Counted from the stretch's first letter, positions 1 through 6,478 are shown. The stretch is DNA of 7,194 nt from JAXDLK01 sp034666665 (GCA_034666665.1 JAXDLK010000162.1:1-7194); one strand, 5' to 3'. Notes: generated from the sequence alone by a model not told the origin. Program-made: numbers and translations.

Positions 1-1398
1 CCCGAGAAGGCTGCGTACGCGCTCGCGCGCTACAGCCGCTCCGCCGACGGCATCGCGGCGAGCCTCCGCTGGGTGTCGGAGCACTCCTCGGAGAAGTTCT
101 GGGAGCAGTTCTACTTCGAGTACGGTCACGCCTCGATCGCCGACCTCGGCCACGTGGTCGTCTGCTTCGAGGGGATCTCCGAGCTGGCCGCGATCCACGT
201 CGAGGACGAGAAGCTCTGGGACGGCCAGGCGAAGTCGAGCCGCTACCAGGACTTCGCCGCTCTGGGCACCTGCGTGCCGCCGGAGGCGAGCGGCGTCGAG
301 CAGTCCTTCCGCGCCGCGGCCGACCGGCTGCTCGGCGCGTATCGCGAGATCCTGCCGCCGGTCGAGGAGCATCTGCGGCAGGGGAATCCACGGCCGGACG
401 GGATGGGCGAGCCCGCCTACCGCCGCGCGGTCGCCGCCCGCGCATTCGACGTCGCCCGCTACCTTCTGCCGCTGGCGGTGCCGACGAACGTGGGCCAGGT
501 CACCAGCATCCGCACGCTCGAGAAGCAGATCGGACATCTACTCGCCTCGCCGTACGCGGAGGTTCGCGAGATCGGCGAGCGGCTCAAAGGTGCGCTCGCG
601 GAGCCGCCGCTCGACCTCTGGGGCGAGCTCCGCGGGGACGAAGCGTCGGCCGAGCCGCTGGCACCCACGCTCGCGCGCCACGCCCGCGCGAACGAGTACT
701 GGCGCGAGACCTACCGGGAGCTCGAGGAGATCGCCGCGCGCGAGCTCCGTCTCGGCGATCCCGATCCCGCGCCGCTCGTCGACCTGGTGCCGGAGCACGG
801 GCTCGAGCTCGAGATCGCGGCGACTCTCCTCTATCGCGCCTGTCGCCACCCCTACCGCCAGGTGCTGCGCGCGGTGTCGGACTGGACCGAGGCGCGCCGG
901 CGCGAGGTCATCGATGCGGCGTTCCGGCATCGGCGGCGGGAGGAGCTTCTGCCCGAGCTGCAGTCGGGCTACGGCCTCGTCTTCGACGTGCTCATGGACG
1001 TCGGCGGCTGGCGTGACCTCCACCGCCACCGCCGCTGCCAGCAGGTGCGGCAGCGCTTCGGCTTCGACCACGGCTACGACGTCCCGGAGGTGCTCGCCCG
1101 CGCCGGCGTCGAGCGCGCGTATCGCGCGGCCATGGACGGCGCGGCGGCATCGGCGCGAGCTCTCCCCGCCGCGGCGGCGGCCTACCTGCTGCCGTTCGGC
1201 CACCGCATGCGCTGCCTCTTCAAGATGGACTATGCGGAGGTCGAGTACGTGTCGCGGTTACGCTCCGGCGTGAAAGGGCACTTCTCCTATCGCTCCGTCG
1301 CATGGGAGCTGAAGCAGAAGCTCGCCGAGCGCTACCCGTATCTCGCCGACAAGATCGAGGCGACGCCGCCGTGGATCGAGGATTCCCTCACGCGATGA
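1..1398 (+). CDS. ThyX-like (FAD-dependent thymidylate synthase family) tandem-domain protein, 5' partial
   Basis: The frame is open from the first base, so the gene begins before the window and 465 residues are visible. A GTG at 73 is in frame, but conserved sequence (ARYSRS) lies upstream of it, so it is not the start. Two ThyX-like halves can be seen. The first holds FYFEYGHASIAD (residues 38-49), FEGIS, and WDGQAKSSRYQDF (73-85), which sits where canonical ThyX has RHRxxSxNExSxRY; only the S-x-R-Y end is kept. The second holds GGWRDLHRHRRCQQ (335-348), much closer to the usual RHR signature. Canonical ThyX is a homotetramer of about 220-250 residues that makes dTMP from dUMP with FAD, NADPH and methylene-tetrahydrofolate. 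This protein is at least twice that length, so it may be a fused or duplicated form with one degenerate site. Family membership is fairly sure; thymidylate synthase activity is not. The stop overlaps the next start (ATGA). Confidence 0.8.
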   Translation, partial: PEKAAYALARYSRSADGIAASLRWVSEHSSEKFWEQFYFEYGHASIADLGHVVVCFEGISELAAIHVEDEKLWDGQAKSSRYQDFAALGTCVPPEASGVEQSFRAAADRLLGAYREILPPVEEHLRQGNPRPDGMGEPAYRRAVAARAFDVARYLLPLAVPTNVGQVTSIRTLEKQIGHLLASPYAEVREIGERLKGALAEPPLDLWGELRGDEASAEPLAPTLARHARANEYWRETYRELEEIAARELRLGDPDPAPLVDLVPEHGLELEIAATLLYRACRHPYRQVLRAVSDWTEARRREVIDAAFRHRRREELLPELQSGYGLVFDVLMDVGGWRDLHRHRRCQQVRQRFGFDHGYDVPEVLARAGVERAYRAAMDGAAASARALPAAAAAYLLPFGHRMRCLFKMDYAEVEYVSRLRSGVKGHFSYRSVAWELKQKLAERYPYLADKIEATPPWIEDSLTR

Positions 1399-1766
1399 GC
1401 GAAGCCGAAGCCGAGCTCGAGCGCGGCGTCGATCTCTTCAACCGGCGGCGCTACTTCGAGAGCCACGAGGTGTGGGAGGAGCTCTGGCGGAGCGCGGAGG
1501 AGCCGGACAAGCGCTTCCTTTCCGCGCTCATCCAGATCGCCGCCGCGCTGCATCTCAGGTTCCAGCGCGGCGGTGGCCGTGGGACGCGGAACCTGCTCGT
1601 GCAGGCGATGATGGCTCTGGAAGACTTCCGCCCGAGTCATCTCGGGGTCGACGTCGCGCGGCTCTACGCCGAGCTCGAGACGTTCACGGAGCGCGTCGAG
1701 GAGCAGAAAGAAAAAGAGCCGGGATGGCTCGACCGCTGGCTCGCGCCCAAGATCCGCATGGTATGA
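1395..1766 (+). CDS. DUF309 family protein
   Basis: This is a 123-residue, probably cytosolic and all-helical protein. The hallmark of DUF309 is plain: LFNRRRYFESHEVWEELWR (residues 14-32), with the His-Glu pair of the family, then LIQIAAALHLRFQRG (45-59) and RGTRNLL (62-68). The family is found widely in bacteria and plants and has no settled function; the conserved E/H residues have been taken to suggest a metal or small-molecule site, which is inference. The ATG overlaps the stop of the upstream ThyX-like gene by four bases (ATGA), which supports this start over an in-frame ATG at 1302 buried in the upstream gene, and suggests translational coupling. The charged tail (residues 99-109, rich in E and K) ends in a Trp/Leu-containing segment (WLDRWLAP). 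Confidence 0.85.
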   Translation: MSEAEAELERGVDLFNRRRYFESHEVWEELWRSAEEPDKRFLSALIQIAAALHLRFQRGGGRGTRNLLVQAMMALEDFRPSHLGVDVARLYAELETFTERVEEQKEKEPGWLDRWLAPKIRMV

Positions 1767-1777
1767 TCGTCGCCGAT

Positions 1778-2005
1778 ATGAAGAACATCGCGCTGGCTCT
1801 TCTCCTCGTGGCCGCCGTCGGCTGCGCGCGGAGCGCGTCCGATCACCGAGGCCCCGTCGACCGCAGCGTCGACGCCGCCGAGACGACCGTCGACACCACC
1901 GGCGAGCACGTTCACGACGTCACCTCGAGCGCCGGGGACATCATCGTCTCGGCGGTGACGTTCCCGTTCCGCCTGATCGGCAACGTCTTCAGAGCGATCT
2001 TCTAG
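1778..2005 (+). CDS. Small predicted lipoprotein
   Basis: This 75-residue protein starts with a short positively charged N-terminus (MKN), a hydrophobic stretch of about 11 residues, and an acceptable lipobox AVGC with Cys16 as the lipidation site, followed by a polar, acidic, Thr/Asp-rich middle and a hydrophobic/amphipathic C-terminus (VSAVTFPFRLIGNVFRAIF, 57-75). It is probably exported by Sec and anchored to a membrane by the lipid, with the C-terminal segment able to contact membrane or a partner. An alternative ATG at 1763 overlaps the DUF309 stop as ATGA and adds MIVAD; the later start gives a more normal signal peptide, but the earlier one would favour translational coupling. No good Shine-Dalgarno is seen for either. 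I do not recognise a named family. Its closeness to the DUF309 gene implies co-transcription. Confidence 0.65.
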   Translation: MKNIALALLLVAAVGCARSASDHRGPVDRSVDAAETTVDTTGEHVHDVTSSAGDIIVSAVTFPFRLIGNVFRAIF

Positions 2006-2042
2006 CACCCTCACCCTAACCCTCTCCCTGGAAGGGAGAGGG
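2006..2042 (+). repeat. Intergenic CCCTAACCCTCTCCC-type hairpin repeat
   Basis: Immediately after the lipoprotein stop lies a C-rich strand (CACCCTCACCCTAAC) leading into a perfect 10-bp stem, CCCTCTCCCT (2020-2029) and AGGGAGAGGG (2033-2042), with a GGA loop. From general knowledge, near-identical CCCTCACCC-TAACCCTCTCCC elements recur between genes in many GC-rich bacterial genomes. No T-run follows, so it is not a classical intrinsic terminator, but the stem sits where an end-of-operon element would be and may stall or protect the 3' end of the upstream message. Only one copy is seen in this window. Confidence 0.65.
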
Positions 2043-2171
2043 AACCGGATCGAGAGAGGTCGCGAAAGCCGCCCTCTTTCCTCCTTCCATCCCGCGTCGG
2101 CACCTTCGGCGCGGCTGTCGCATCTCTTCCCCGGAGATAGTAATCGGAGCTTCGCGCGGAAGGAGAGCACG

Positions 2172-2567
2172 ATGAACCAGAGCGACGTCGTCATTCCCGA
2201 GGGGCAGCAGAACTTCTACGACCAGTTCCACTTCGCGCCCGCGGTCAAGGATCGGGACCGCCTCTACTGTTCGGGAGTGATCGGCATCGGGCCCGACGGG
2301 AAAGCATCGCCCGATCCCGAAGCGCAGTTCACGCAGGCATTCGAGACGCTGTCGTCGGTGCTCGCGGCCGCCGGGGCCTCGTTCTCCGACGTGGTGGAAG
2401 TGACCACGTTTCACGTCGGCCTGCAGAAGAGTCTCAGGACCTTCATGAGCGTGAAGGACAGGTACCTGAAGGCCCCGTATCCCGCGTGGACCGCGATCGG
2501 CGTCACCGAGCTGGCGATTCCCGGCGGCCTCGTCGAGATCAAGGTGGTCGCACGCCTGCGCGCCTGA
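2172..2567 (+). CDS. RidA (YjgF/YER057c/UK114) family protein without the catalytic Arg
   Basis: The 131-residue length and the fold signature match the family: LYCSGVIGIGPDG (31-43), QFTQAFETLSSVLAAAGASF (52-71), VVEVTTFHVG (74-83) and the C-terminal VEIKVVARL (121-129). Family members are homotrimers; true RidA hydrolyses reactive 2-aminoacrylate-type imines using an Arg (Arg105 in E. coli, in the context PAR-S). Here the aligned motif reads YPAWTAIGV, so Trp106 replaces that Arg. By established knowledge the Arg-less Rid subfamilies are not imine deaminases of the classical type and their roles are mostly unknown. The start is backed by a strong Shine-Dalgarno (GGAAGGAG, 2158-2165) six bases upstream. 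A PPOX flavoprotein gene follows 49 bases later in the same direction and is probably co-transcribed. Confidence 0.88.
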   Translation: MNQSDVVIPEGQQNFYDQFHFAPAVKDRDRLYCSGVIGIGPDGKASPDPEAQFTQAFETLSSVLAAAGASFSDVVEVTTFHVGLQKSLRTFMSVKDRYLKAPYPAWTAIGVTELAIPGGLVEIKVVARLRA

Positions 2568-2616
2568 TCCGCGACGACACCCGACACGGGCGTCCGCGGG
2601 CGAGGGAGGCACGGTG

Positions 2617-3243
2617 ATGGAACGAGACCGCGAATACGACATCGACTCGGTCGCCAAGCTCCGAGCGCTGATCGGTACTCCGCATCCGCTGACGCCGCTG
2701 AAGGTCTTCGAAGCGCTCGACGAGACCACGATCGCCTTCATCCGGCGCTCGCCATTCCTCGTCCTCTCCACGGCGGACGCCGACGGCAATCAGGATTCCT
2801 CGCCGAAGGGCGACGGGCCCGGGTTCGTCGCCGTCGAGGACGCGAAGACGCTGCTCATCCCCGAGCGCAAAGGGAACAAGCTGATGTTCGGCCTGCAGAA
2901 CATCCTGGCGAACCCGCGGGTCGGCCTTCTCTTCATGATTCCCGGCACCAACGAGACGCTGCGGGTGAACGGCACCGCGGAGCTGACGTCCGATCCTCGC
3001 GTGTGTGAGCGGTTGACCGGTCGCGGAGCCGCGGCGTTACTGGCGATCCGCGTCACCGTGCACGAGTGCTTCTTCCACTGCGCGAAGGCGTACCTCCGCG
3101 CGCAGCTGTGGAAGCCGGAGACCTGGCCGCCGCGTCACGCGATCTCCTTCGGCAAGATGCTCGCCGCGAAGGCGGGTCTCGGCGACGATCAGGCGGGGCA
3201 GATCGACCGTGCCATCCAGCAGGATTACGACTCGAACCTCTGA
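2617..3243 (+). CDS. PPOX-type FMN-dependent flavoprotein (pyridoxamine 5'-phosphate oxidase-like, MSMEG_1061-like)
   Basis: The 208-residue protein has the split-barrel flavin-binding fold of the pyridoxamine-phosphate-oxidase superfamily. Visible hallmarks are FIRRSPFLVLSTADADGNQD (41-60), SSPKGDGPGFV (61-71), IPERKGNKLMFGLQNI (81-96), NPRVGLLFMIPG (99-110) and LRVNGTAEL (115-123). The C-terminal HECFFHCAKAYLRAQLW (149-165) resembles the MSMEG_1061-type subgroup, assigned from memory. Members usually bind FMN (some F420) as dimers and act as oxidoreductases on unknown small substrates; PLP synthesis itself is not implied. An overlapping GTG at 2614 is possible, but the Shine-Dalgarno GGGAGG (2604-2609) is seven bases from the ATG at 2617 and only four from the GTG. 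It follows the RidA-like gene closely, so the two may share a pathway dealing with reactive nitrogen-containing metabolites; that link is inference. Confidence 0.85.
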   Translation: MERDREYDIDSVAKLRALIGTPHPLTPLKVFEALDETTIAFIRRSPFLVLSTADADGNQDSSPKGDGPGFVAVEDAKTLLIPERKGNKLMFGLQNILANPRVGLLFMIPGTNETLRVNGTAELTSDPRVCERLTGRGAAALLAIRVTVHECFFHCAKAYLRAQLWKPETWPPRHAISFGKMLAAKAGLGDDQAGQIDRAIQQDYDSNL

Positions 3244-3511
3244 TCGCTCGAGCGACCGGCCTCGGCCACTTCTTCGAACCCCGGCGCTGCGAGCGAAGAC
3301 CGCCCGGGACACCCCGACCGCCGACCTCGGTCGACGTCCGGCCGCGCCGCGATCATCCCGGCGCCCACCGCGGTGCATCTCCGGTGACAAATTCCGGCAT
3401 GATGGCGTGATCGTGACTGCCTCGGGCATCCACATCGGTAGCGGAGCGCTGCAGCCCGCGCCGATTCGCCGATCGGGCGCGCCCGGCGCACGCTTTGCTT
3501 CGTATTTGCGC
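3244..3511 (+). other. 268-bp intergenic region upstream of the GH18 gene
   Basis: No gene is convincing here; the open frame running through it into the GH18 gene gives low-complexity Arg/Pro/Ser peptide. A perfect 12-bp palindrome TCGCTCGAGCGA (3244-3255) directly follows the PPOX stop, too short in loop to be a strong terminator. A GTGACA hexamer (3384-3389) is the best -35-like match, but nothing close to a -10 consensus is correctly spaced, so no promoter is called. The sequence is slightly less GC-rich near 3385-3400 and 3492-3508 than elsewhere, where a promoter might be sought. Confidence 0.4.
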
Positions 3512-5395
3512 ATGGCGCGAAGAACGGTCGTCCTCAGCCTTGCCCTCCGGATCCTGCTTCTCGTGTTCTCCGACGAGGCGCACGCCGAAATGTGGACCAC
3601 CGCCTACTATGCCGGGTGGATGCAGCCCTACCTTCCGGCATCCGAGGTGGATTTCACGGCGGTCACTCACGTCATCCACTTCGCGATCATCCCCAGGGCC
3701 GACGGGACGCTGGACGCCTCCACGCTGCAGATCACGCCCGGGAGCTCCGCCGACGTGGTCACGCGGGCGCACGACGCGGGGGTCCCCGTGCTGATCTCCG
3801 TCGGTGGCGCGGGCACCGCCGGAGGATTCCGCGGTGCGACCAGCGCGGCGAATCTCTCGCGCTTCGTCGCGAACCTCGTCGCCTTCATGAGCGGCCGCGG
3901 CTACGACGGAATCGACGTCGACTGGGAGCCCCTCGAGTCGGCGGATCGCACGCAGTTCACCGCGCTCGCTCGAAGCCTGCGTTCCGCGCTCGACTCCCGC
4001 TCGCCGCGCCCTCTCCTCACCGCCGCCGTCGGCAGCGAGCCCGCTCTCATCGCGTCCGTGCAGGACTCCTTCGATCAGGTGAACCTGATGACGTACGTCC
4101 TCTCCGGCCCCTGGCCGGGGTGGGTCACGTGGCACAACTCTCCGATCTACGACGGCGGCTACCGCTTCCCCTCCACGGGCGGCCTCGTGCCGTCGGCGGA
4201 CGGCATGGTCCAGAGCTTCGTCGATGCCGGTGTCGCTCCGGGGAAGCTCGGGATCGGCATCGATTTCTACGGCTTCGTCTGGGGTGGCGGCGGCGGGACG
4301 GCGACCGGGGGAGTGACGGCTCCCCGGCAGAGCTGGACGGCGACGCCGTGGATCTCCGGGGAGACCGCCTACTACACGATCCGCAGCGACTACTTCCGGG
4401 AGCCGTGGGTGCGTTCGTGGGACCCCGCGGCCGAGGCCGCATATCTGAGCCTCGATTCATCCGGGTCCTCGGGCGATCGCTTCGTCTCCTTCGACGACGA
4501 GACGACGTGCGCCCGGAAGGTCGCCTACGCGCGGAACAGGGGAATCGGCGGGGTGATGATCTGGGAGCTCGGGGGCGGGTACCGGGCCGATCAGGCCGCG
4601 GGTGAGCGCGATCCTCTCCTGCAAGCGGTGAAACGCGCTCGCCGGACCGTCACTCCGACGCCCGGCCGCACCGCGACCGCTCCCCCGCCGCCGACGCCGA
4701 AACCGACTTCGACGCCGACGGCGAAGCCGACGTCTACGCCAACGGCGAGACCGAGTTCCACAGCAACGGTGAGACGGACGTCCACGCCGACGGCGAGGCC
4801 GACGTCCACACCGACCACGCGACCGCCGTCCACGCCGACCGCGAGACCGACGTCCACACCGACCACGCGACCGCCGTCCATGCCGAGCGCGACGCGTACC
4901 CCGGCGCGCACCTCCACTCCCGCCCGCACCCCGACCGGGACGCCGGTCCCCGACGCATGGATCTATCGCGATTCCCTGGTCGCGCCGTGGGCCGACTGGT
5001 CATGGAGTGCGACGACCTCCTTCTCCGCGACTGCGCCCGTCTTTGCCGGCAGCCGCTCGACGCGGGTGGTCCAGCAGGCGTGGGGCGCGCTCAGCCTGCA
5101 CCGTGGCGACTACGGTGCGGCGGCCATCGATCCTCGGAGGTACGCGAGCGTCCGCTTCGTCGTGAACGGCGGGGATGCCGGCATCCATCTCGCCGTCCTC
5201 CTCGAGGACGACGCCGGGAGCTTCTTTCCCGAGGTCGACCTCGGCGACGTCCCGCCGAACGTGTGGACGCAGGTCACCGTGCCGATGAGCCGGCTGGATC
5301 CGGCGGCAGGACGCTTCAGCCGGATCGACGTCCGGCATCTCGGCAGCAGCGGCCAGACGTTCTGGATCGACGAGCTCCGGCTGGTGGGGAAGTGA
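3512..5395 (+). CDS. Secreted GH18 chitinase-like glycoside hydrolase with Thr/Pro repeat linker and C-terminal beta-sandwich-like domain
   Basis: The 627-residue protein opens with MARRTVVLSLALRILLLVF and AHA at 23-25, a Sec signal peptide likely cut after residue 25, although Arg13 interrupts the hydrophobic core. The GH18 TIM barrel spans about 26-375: SVGG (96-99), catalytic DGIDVDWE (132-139) with Glu139 as acid/base, MTY (193-195), and the late-barrel Trp in GGVMIWELGGGY (Trp351). GH18 enzymes cleave beta-1,4 GlcNAc polymers (chitin, or peptidoglycan/glycoprotein chitobiose) by substrate-assisted catalysis. The usual MxYD Asp is Val196 here, which could weaken activity or shift specificity. 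A linker (about 380-480) contains eight 8-residue repeats. The C-terminal 481-627 looks like a jelly-roll carbohydrate-binding domain (NVWTQVTVPMSRL, FWIDELRLVGK); its exact family is not certain. The ATG at 3512 is chosen because the signal peptide begins there; no Shine-Dalgarno is visible and upstream in-frame starts (such as GTG 3407) only add low-complexity sequence. Confidence 0.88.
   Translation: MARRTVVLSLALRILLLVFSDEAHAEMWTTAYYAGWMQPYLPASEVDFTAVTHVIHFAIIPRADGTLDASTLQITPGSSADVVTRAHDAGVPVLISVGGAGTAGGFRGATSAANLSRFVANLVAFMSGRGYDGIDVDWEPLESADRTQFTALARSLRSALDSRSPRPLLTAAVGSEPALIASVQDSFDQVNLMTYVLSGPWPGWVTWHNSPIYDGGYRFPSTGGLVPSADGMVQSFVDAGVAPGKLGIGIDFYGFVWGGGGGTATGGVTAPRQSWTATPWISGETAYYTIRSDYFREPWVRSWDPAAEAAYLSLDSSGSSGDRFVSFDDETTCARKVAYARNRGIGGVMIWELGGGYRADQAAGERDPLLQAVKRARRTVTPTPGRTATAPPPPTPKPTSTPTAKPTSTPTARPSSTATVRRTSTPTARPTSTPTTRPPSTPTARPTSTPTTRPPSMPSATRTPARTSTPARTPTGTPVPDAWIYRDSLVAPWADWSWSATTSFSATAPVFAGSRSTRVVQQAWGALSLHRGDYGAAAIDPRRYASVRFVVNGGDAGIHLAVLLEDDAGSFFPEVDLGDVPPNVWTQVTVPMSRLDPAAGRFSRIDVRHLGSSGQTFWIDELRLVGK
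4700..4891 (+). repeat. 24-bp tandem repeats encoding the 8-residue linker units (eight units)
   Basis: Within the GH18 gene, residues 397-460 divide into eight consecutive 8-residue units of the form (K/R)P(T/P)STPT(A/T), encoded by 24-bp DNA repeats. Drift is greatest in units 3 and 4 (RPSSTATV, RRTSTPTA). The last four units form two 48-bp super-units (4785-4832 and 4833-4880) that differ at only two bases, including 32 identical bases at 4801-4832 and 4849-4880, so this part was duplicated recently or is kept similar by slippage or recombination. Such Thr/Pro-rich segments act as extended, often protease-resistant spacers between catalytic and binding domains of secreted hydrolases. Confidence 0.85.
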
Positions 5396-5443
5396 CCCGT
5401 CGCGACGGCCGCGTCTGCAGCAGCGGTTCGACGGAAGACGCTC

Positions 5444-5460
5444 TCGAACGCGGCGTTCGA
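5444..5460. repeat. Perfect 8-bp inverted repeat between the GH18 and RluA-like genes
   Basis: TCGAACGC (5444-5451), one central G, then GCGTTCGA (5453-5460) form a perfect inverted repeat. As RNA it could fold as a 7-bp stem with a CGG loop. A second possible stem follows (GCCCCG 5466-5471 with CGGGGC 5489-5494). There is no U-tract, so a canonical intrinsic terminator is not claimed; it may be a weak transcription stop after the GH18 gene or a regulator site for the gene downstream. Confidence 0.35.
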
Positions 5461-5507
5461 TTCCAGCCCCGGCGCTACCGCTGCGTGTCGGGGCGAGATC
5501 GTCGTCG

Positions 5508-6440
5508 GTGGCCGCTCCGCGGGACGAGTCCTCACGACCGTTGACCAGGGAGCGCACATTCCGCGCCGCACGATCCGCCCCATTGCTCGAGGCATTGCAG
5601 GAGGCCGCCAGCGTGTCGCGGACGGAAGCGAAGCGGCTCCTCCGCTTCCGCGCGGTCTCGGTGAACGGACGGTCATCGGTCCGGCACGACACGCCCGTGG
5701 CACCGGGCGACGTCCTGACGTTTTCCGTGCCGAGCGGCCGCCTCGCGGCGGCGCCGGAAGCGCCGGCGTGGTCGCCCGCGATCGTTCACGAAGACGACGC
5801 GATCGTGGTCGTCGACAAGCCTGCCGGCCTCCTCACGATCGCCAGCGAAACCGAGAAGACGCGGACCGCGTACCGTGCGCTGAACGATCAGCTGAAGGCG
5901 GGCGCGCGGACGGCGCGGCAGCAGATCTTCGTCGTCCACCGGCTCGATCGCGACACGTCGGGCCTGCTGGTCTTCGCGCGCACGGAGGCGGCGAAGCGCG
6001 CGCTCCAGGACGGCTGGCACGGCGTGCGGCGGATTTACCAGGGGATCGTCGAGGGCATTCCAGACGAGCCCTCGGGCATTCTCCGCACGCGGCTCGCGGA
6101 GACGAAGTCGCTGCTGGTCCACGAAGGCGGGCGCGATGGCCGCGTCGCGGTGACGCGTTACCGGCTGTTACGCTCCGGCGCCGAGCGGGCGCACCTCGAG
6201 ATCGAGATCGAGACGGGGCGAAAGAACCAGATCCGGGTCCAGCTCGCCGCGATCGGCCACCCGATCGTCGGCGACCGGAAGTACGGTACGGCGGGAACCA
6301 CCGCCGGGCGGCTGGCGCTGCATGCGTGCGAGCTCGGCTTCGTCCATCCGGTCTCCGGAGAGCCGGTGTCCTTCCGGAGCCCCCTTCCGCCGACCCTTTC
6401 GCGGCTGCTCGAGACACGATCGAGTACCCGCTCTCGCTAG
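5508..6440 (+). CDS. RluA-family pseudouridine synthase with N-terminal S4 domain
   Basis: This enzyme isomerises specific uridines to pseudouridine in structured RNA, most likely 23S rRNA as RluC/RluD do; the exact target cannot be told. An S4 RNA-binding domain covers about residues 25-75 (SRTEAKRLLRFRAVSVNG, 37-54). The catalytic domain follows: IVVVDKPAGLL (99-109), HRLDRDTSGLLVFA (144-157) with nucleophile Asp147, RIYQGIVEG (175-183), and GRKNQIRVQLAAIGHPIVGD (238-257), then LHACELGFVHPVSGEPVSF at the end. The 310-residue length is normal for the family. The start is unsure: GTG 5508 is the first in-frame start, but no Shine-Dalgarno precedes it, and in-frame TTG codons at 5541 and 5583 come before the S4 core. 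It follows the GH18 gene by about 110 bases and is convergent with the mazF remnant. Confidence 0.87.
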   Translation: MAAPRDESSRPLTRERTFRAARSAPLLEALQEAASVSRTEAKRLLRFRAVSVNGRSSVRHDTPVAPGDVLTFSVPSGRLAAAPEAPAWSPAIVHEDDAIVVVDKPAGLLTIASETEKTRTAYRALNDQLKAGARTARQQIFVVHRLDRDTSGLLVFARTEAAKRALQDGWHGVRRIYQGIVEGIPDEPSGILRTRLAETKSLLVHEGGRDGRVAVTRYRLLRSGAERAHLEIEIETGRKNQIRVQLAAIGHPIVGDRKYGTAGTTAGRLALHACELGFVHPVSGEPVSFRSPLPPTLSRLLETRSSTRSR

Positions 6441-6478
6441 CGACAGCCCGGAGCGCGTCTCGTCTAGACCGGACGAGC

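Noticed and set aside
538..1203. Long antisense open frame (221 codons) under the ThyX-like gene
   Set aside because: Arg/Ala-rich composition with no motif; an expected shadow of GC-rich coding sequence.
1302..1394. Upstream in-frame ATG extension for the DUF309 gene
   Set aside because: The 31 added codons lie within the conserved C-terminus of the upstream ThyX-like gene; the ATGA-overlapping ATG at 1395 gives the standard family N-terminus.
2052..2080. Possible riboswitch or structured leader before the RidA-like gene
   Set aside because: Only short, mutually exclusive stems (GAAAG/CTTTC, AGAGG/CCTCT) can be drawn and no known riboswitch core is visible.
2016..2789. 257-codon antisense frame across the RidA and PPOX starts
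   Set aside because: No recognisable domain, runs through the intergenic hairpin, and opposes two well-supported genes with clear ribosome binding sites.
3244..3255. Palindrome TCGCTCGAGCGA as a terminator of the PPOX gene
   Set aside because: It allows only a 4-bp stem with a 4-base loop and no U-tract; short palindromes are common in GC-rich DNA.
3353..4135. 260-codon antisense frame under the 5' part of the GH18 gene
   Set aside because: Low-complexity Arg/Gly/Asp sequence opposite a gene with intact catalytic motifs.
4591..4929. Antisense frame rich in Val-Gly-Val-Asp repeats
   Set aside because: It is the reverse reading of the 24-bp linker repeats of the GH18 gene, not an independent repeat protein.
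6434..6477. Palindrome TCGCTAGCGA and a CTCGTC/GACGAG stem as a bidirectional terminator between the RluA-like gene and the mazF remnant
   Set aside because: Stems are short, and neither strand has a T-run after them.
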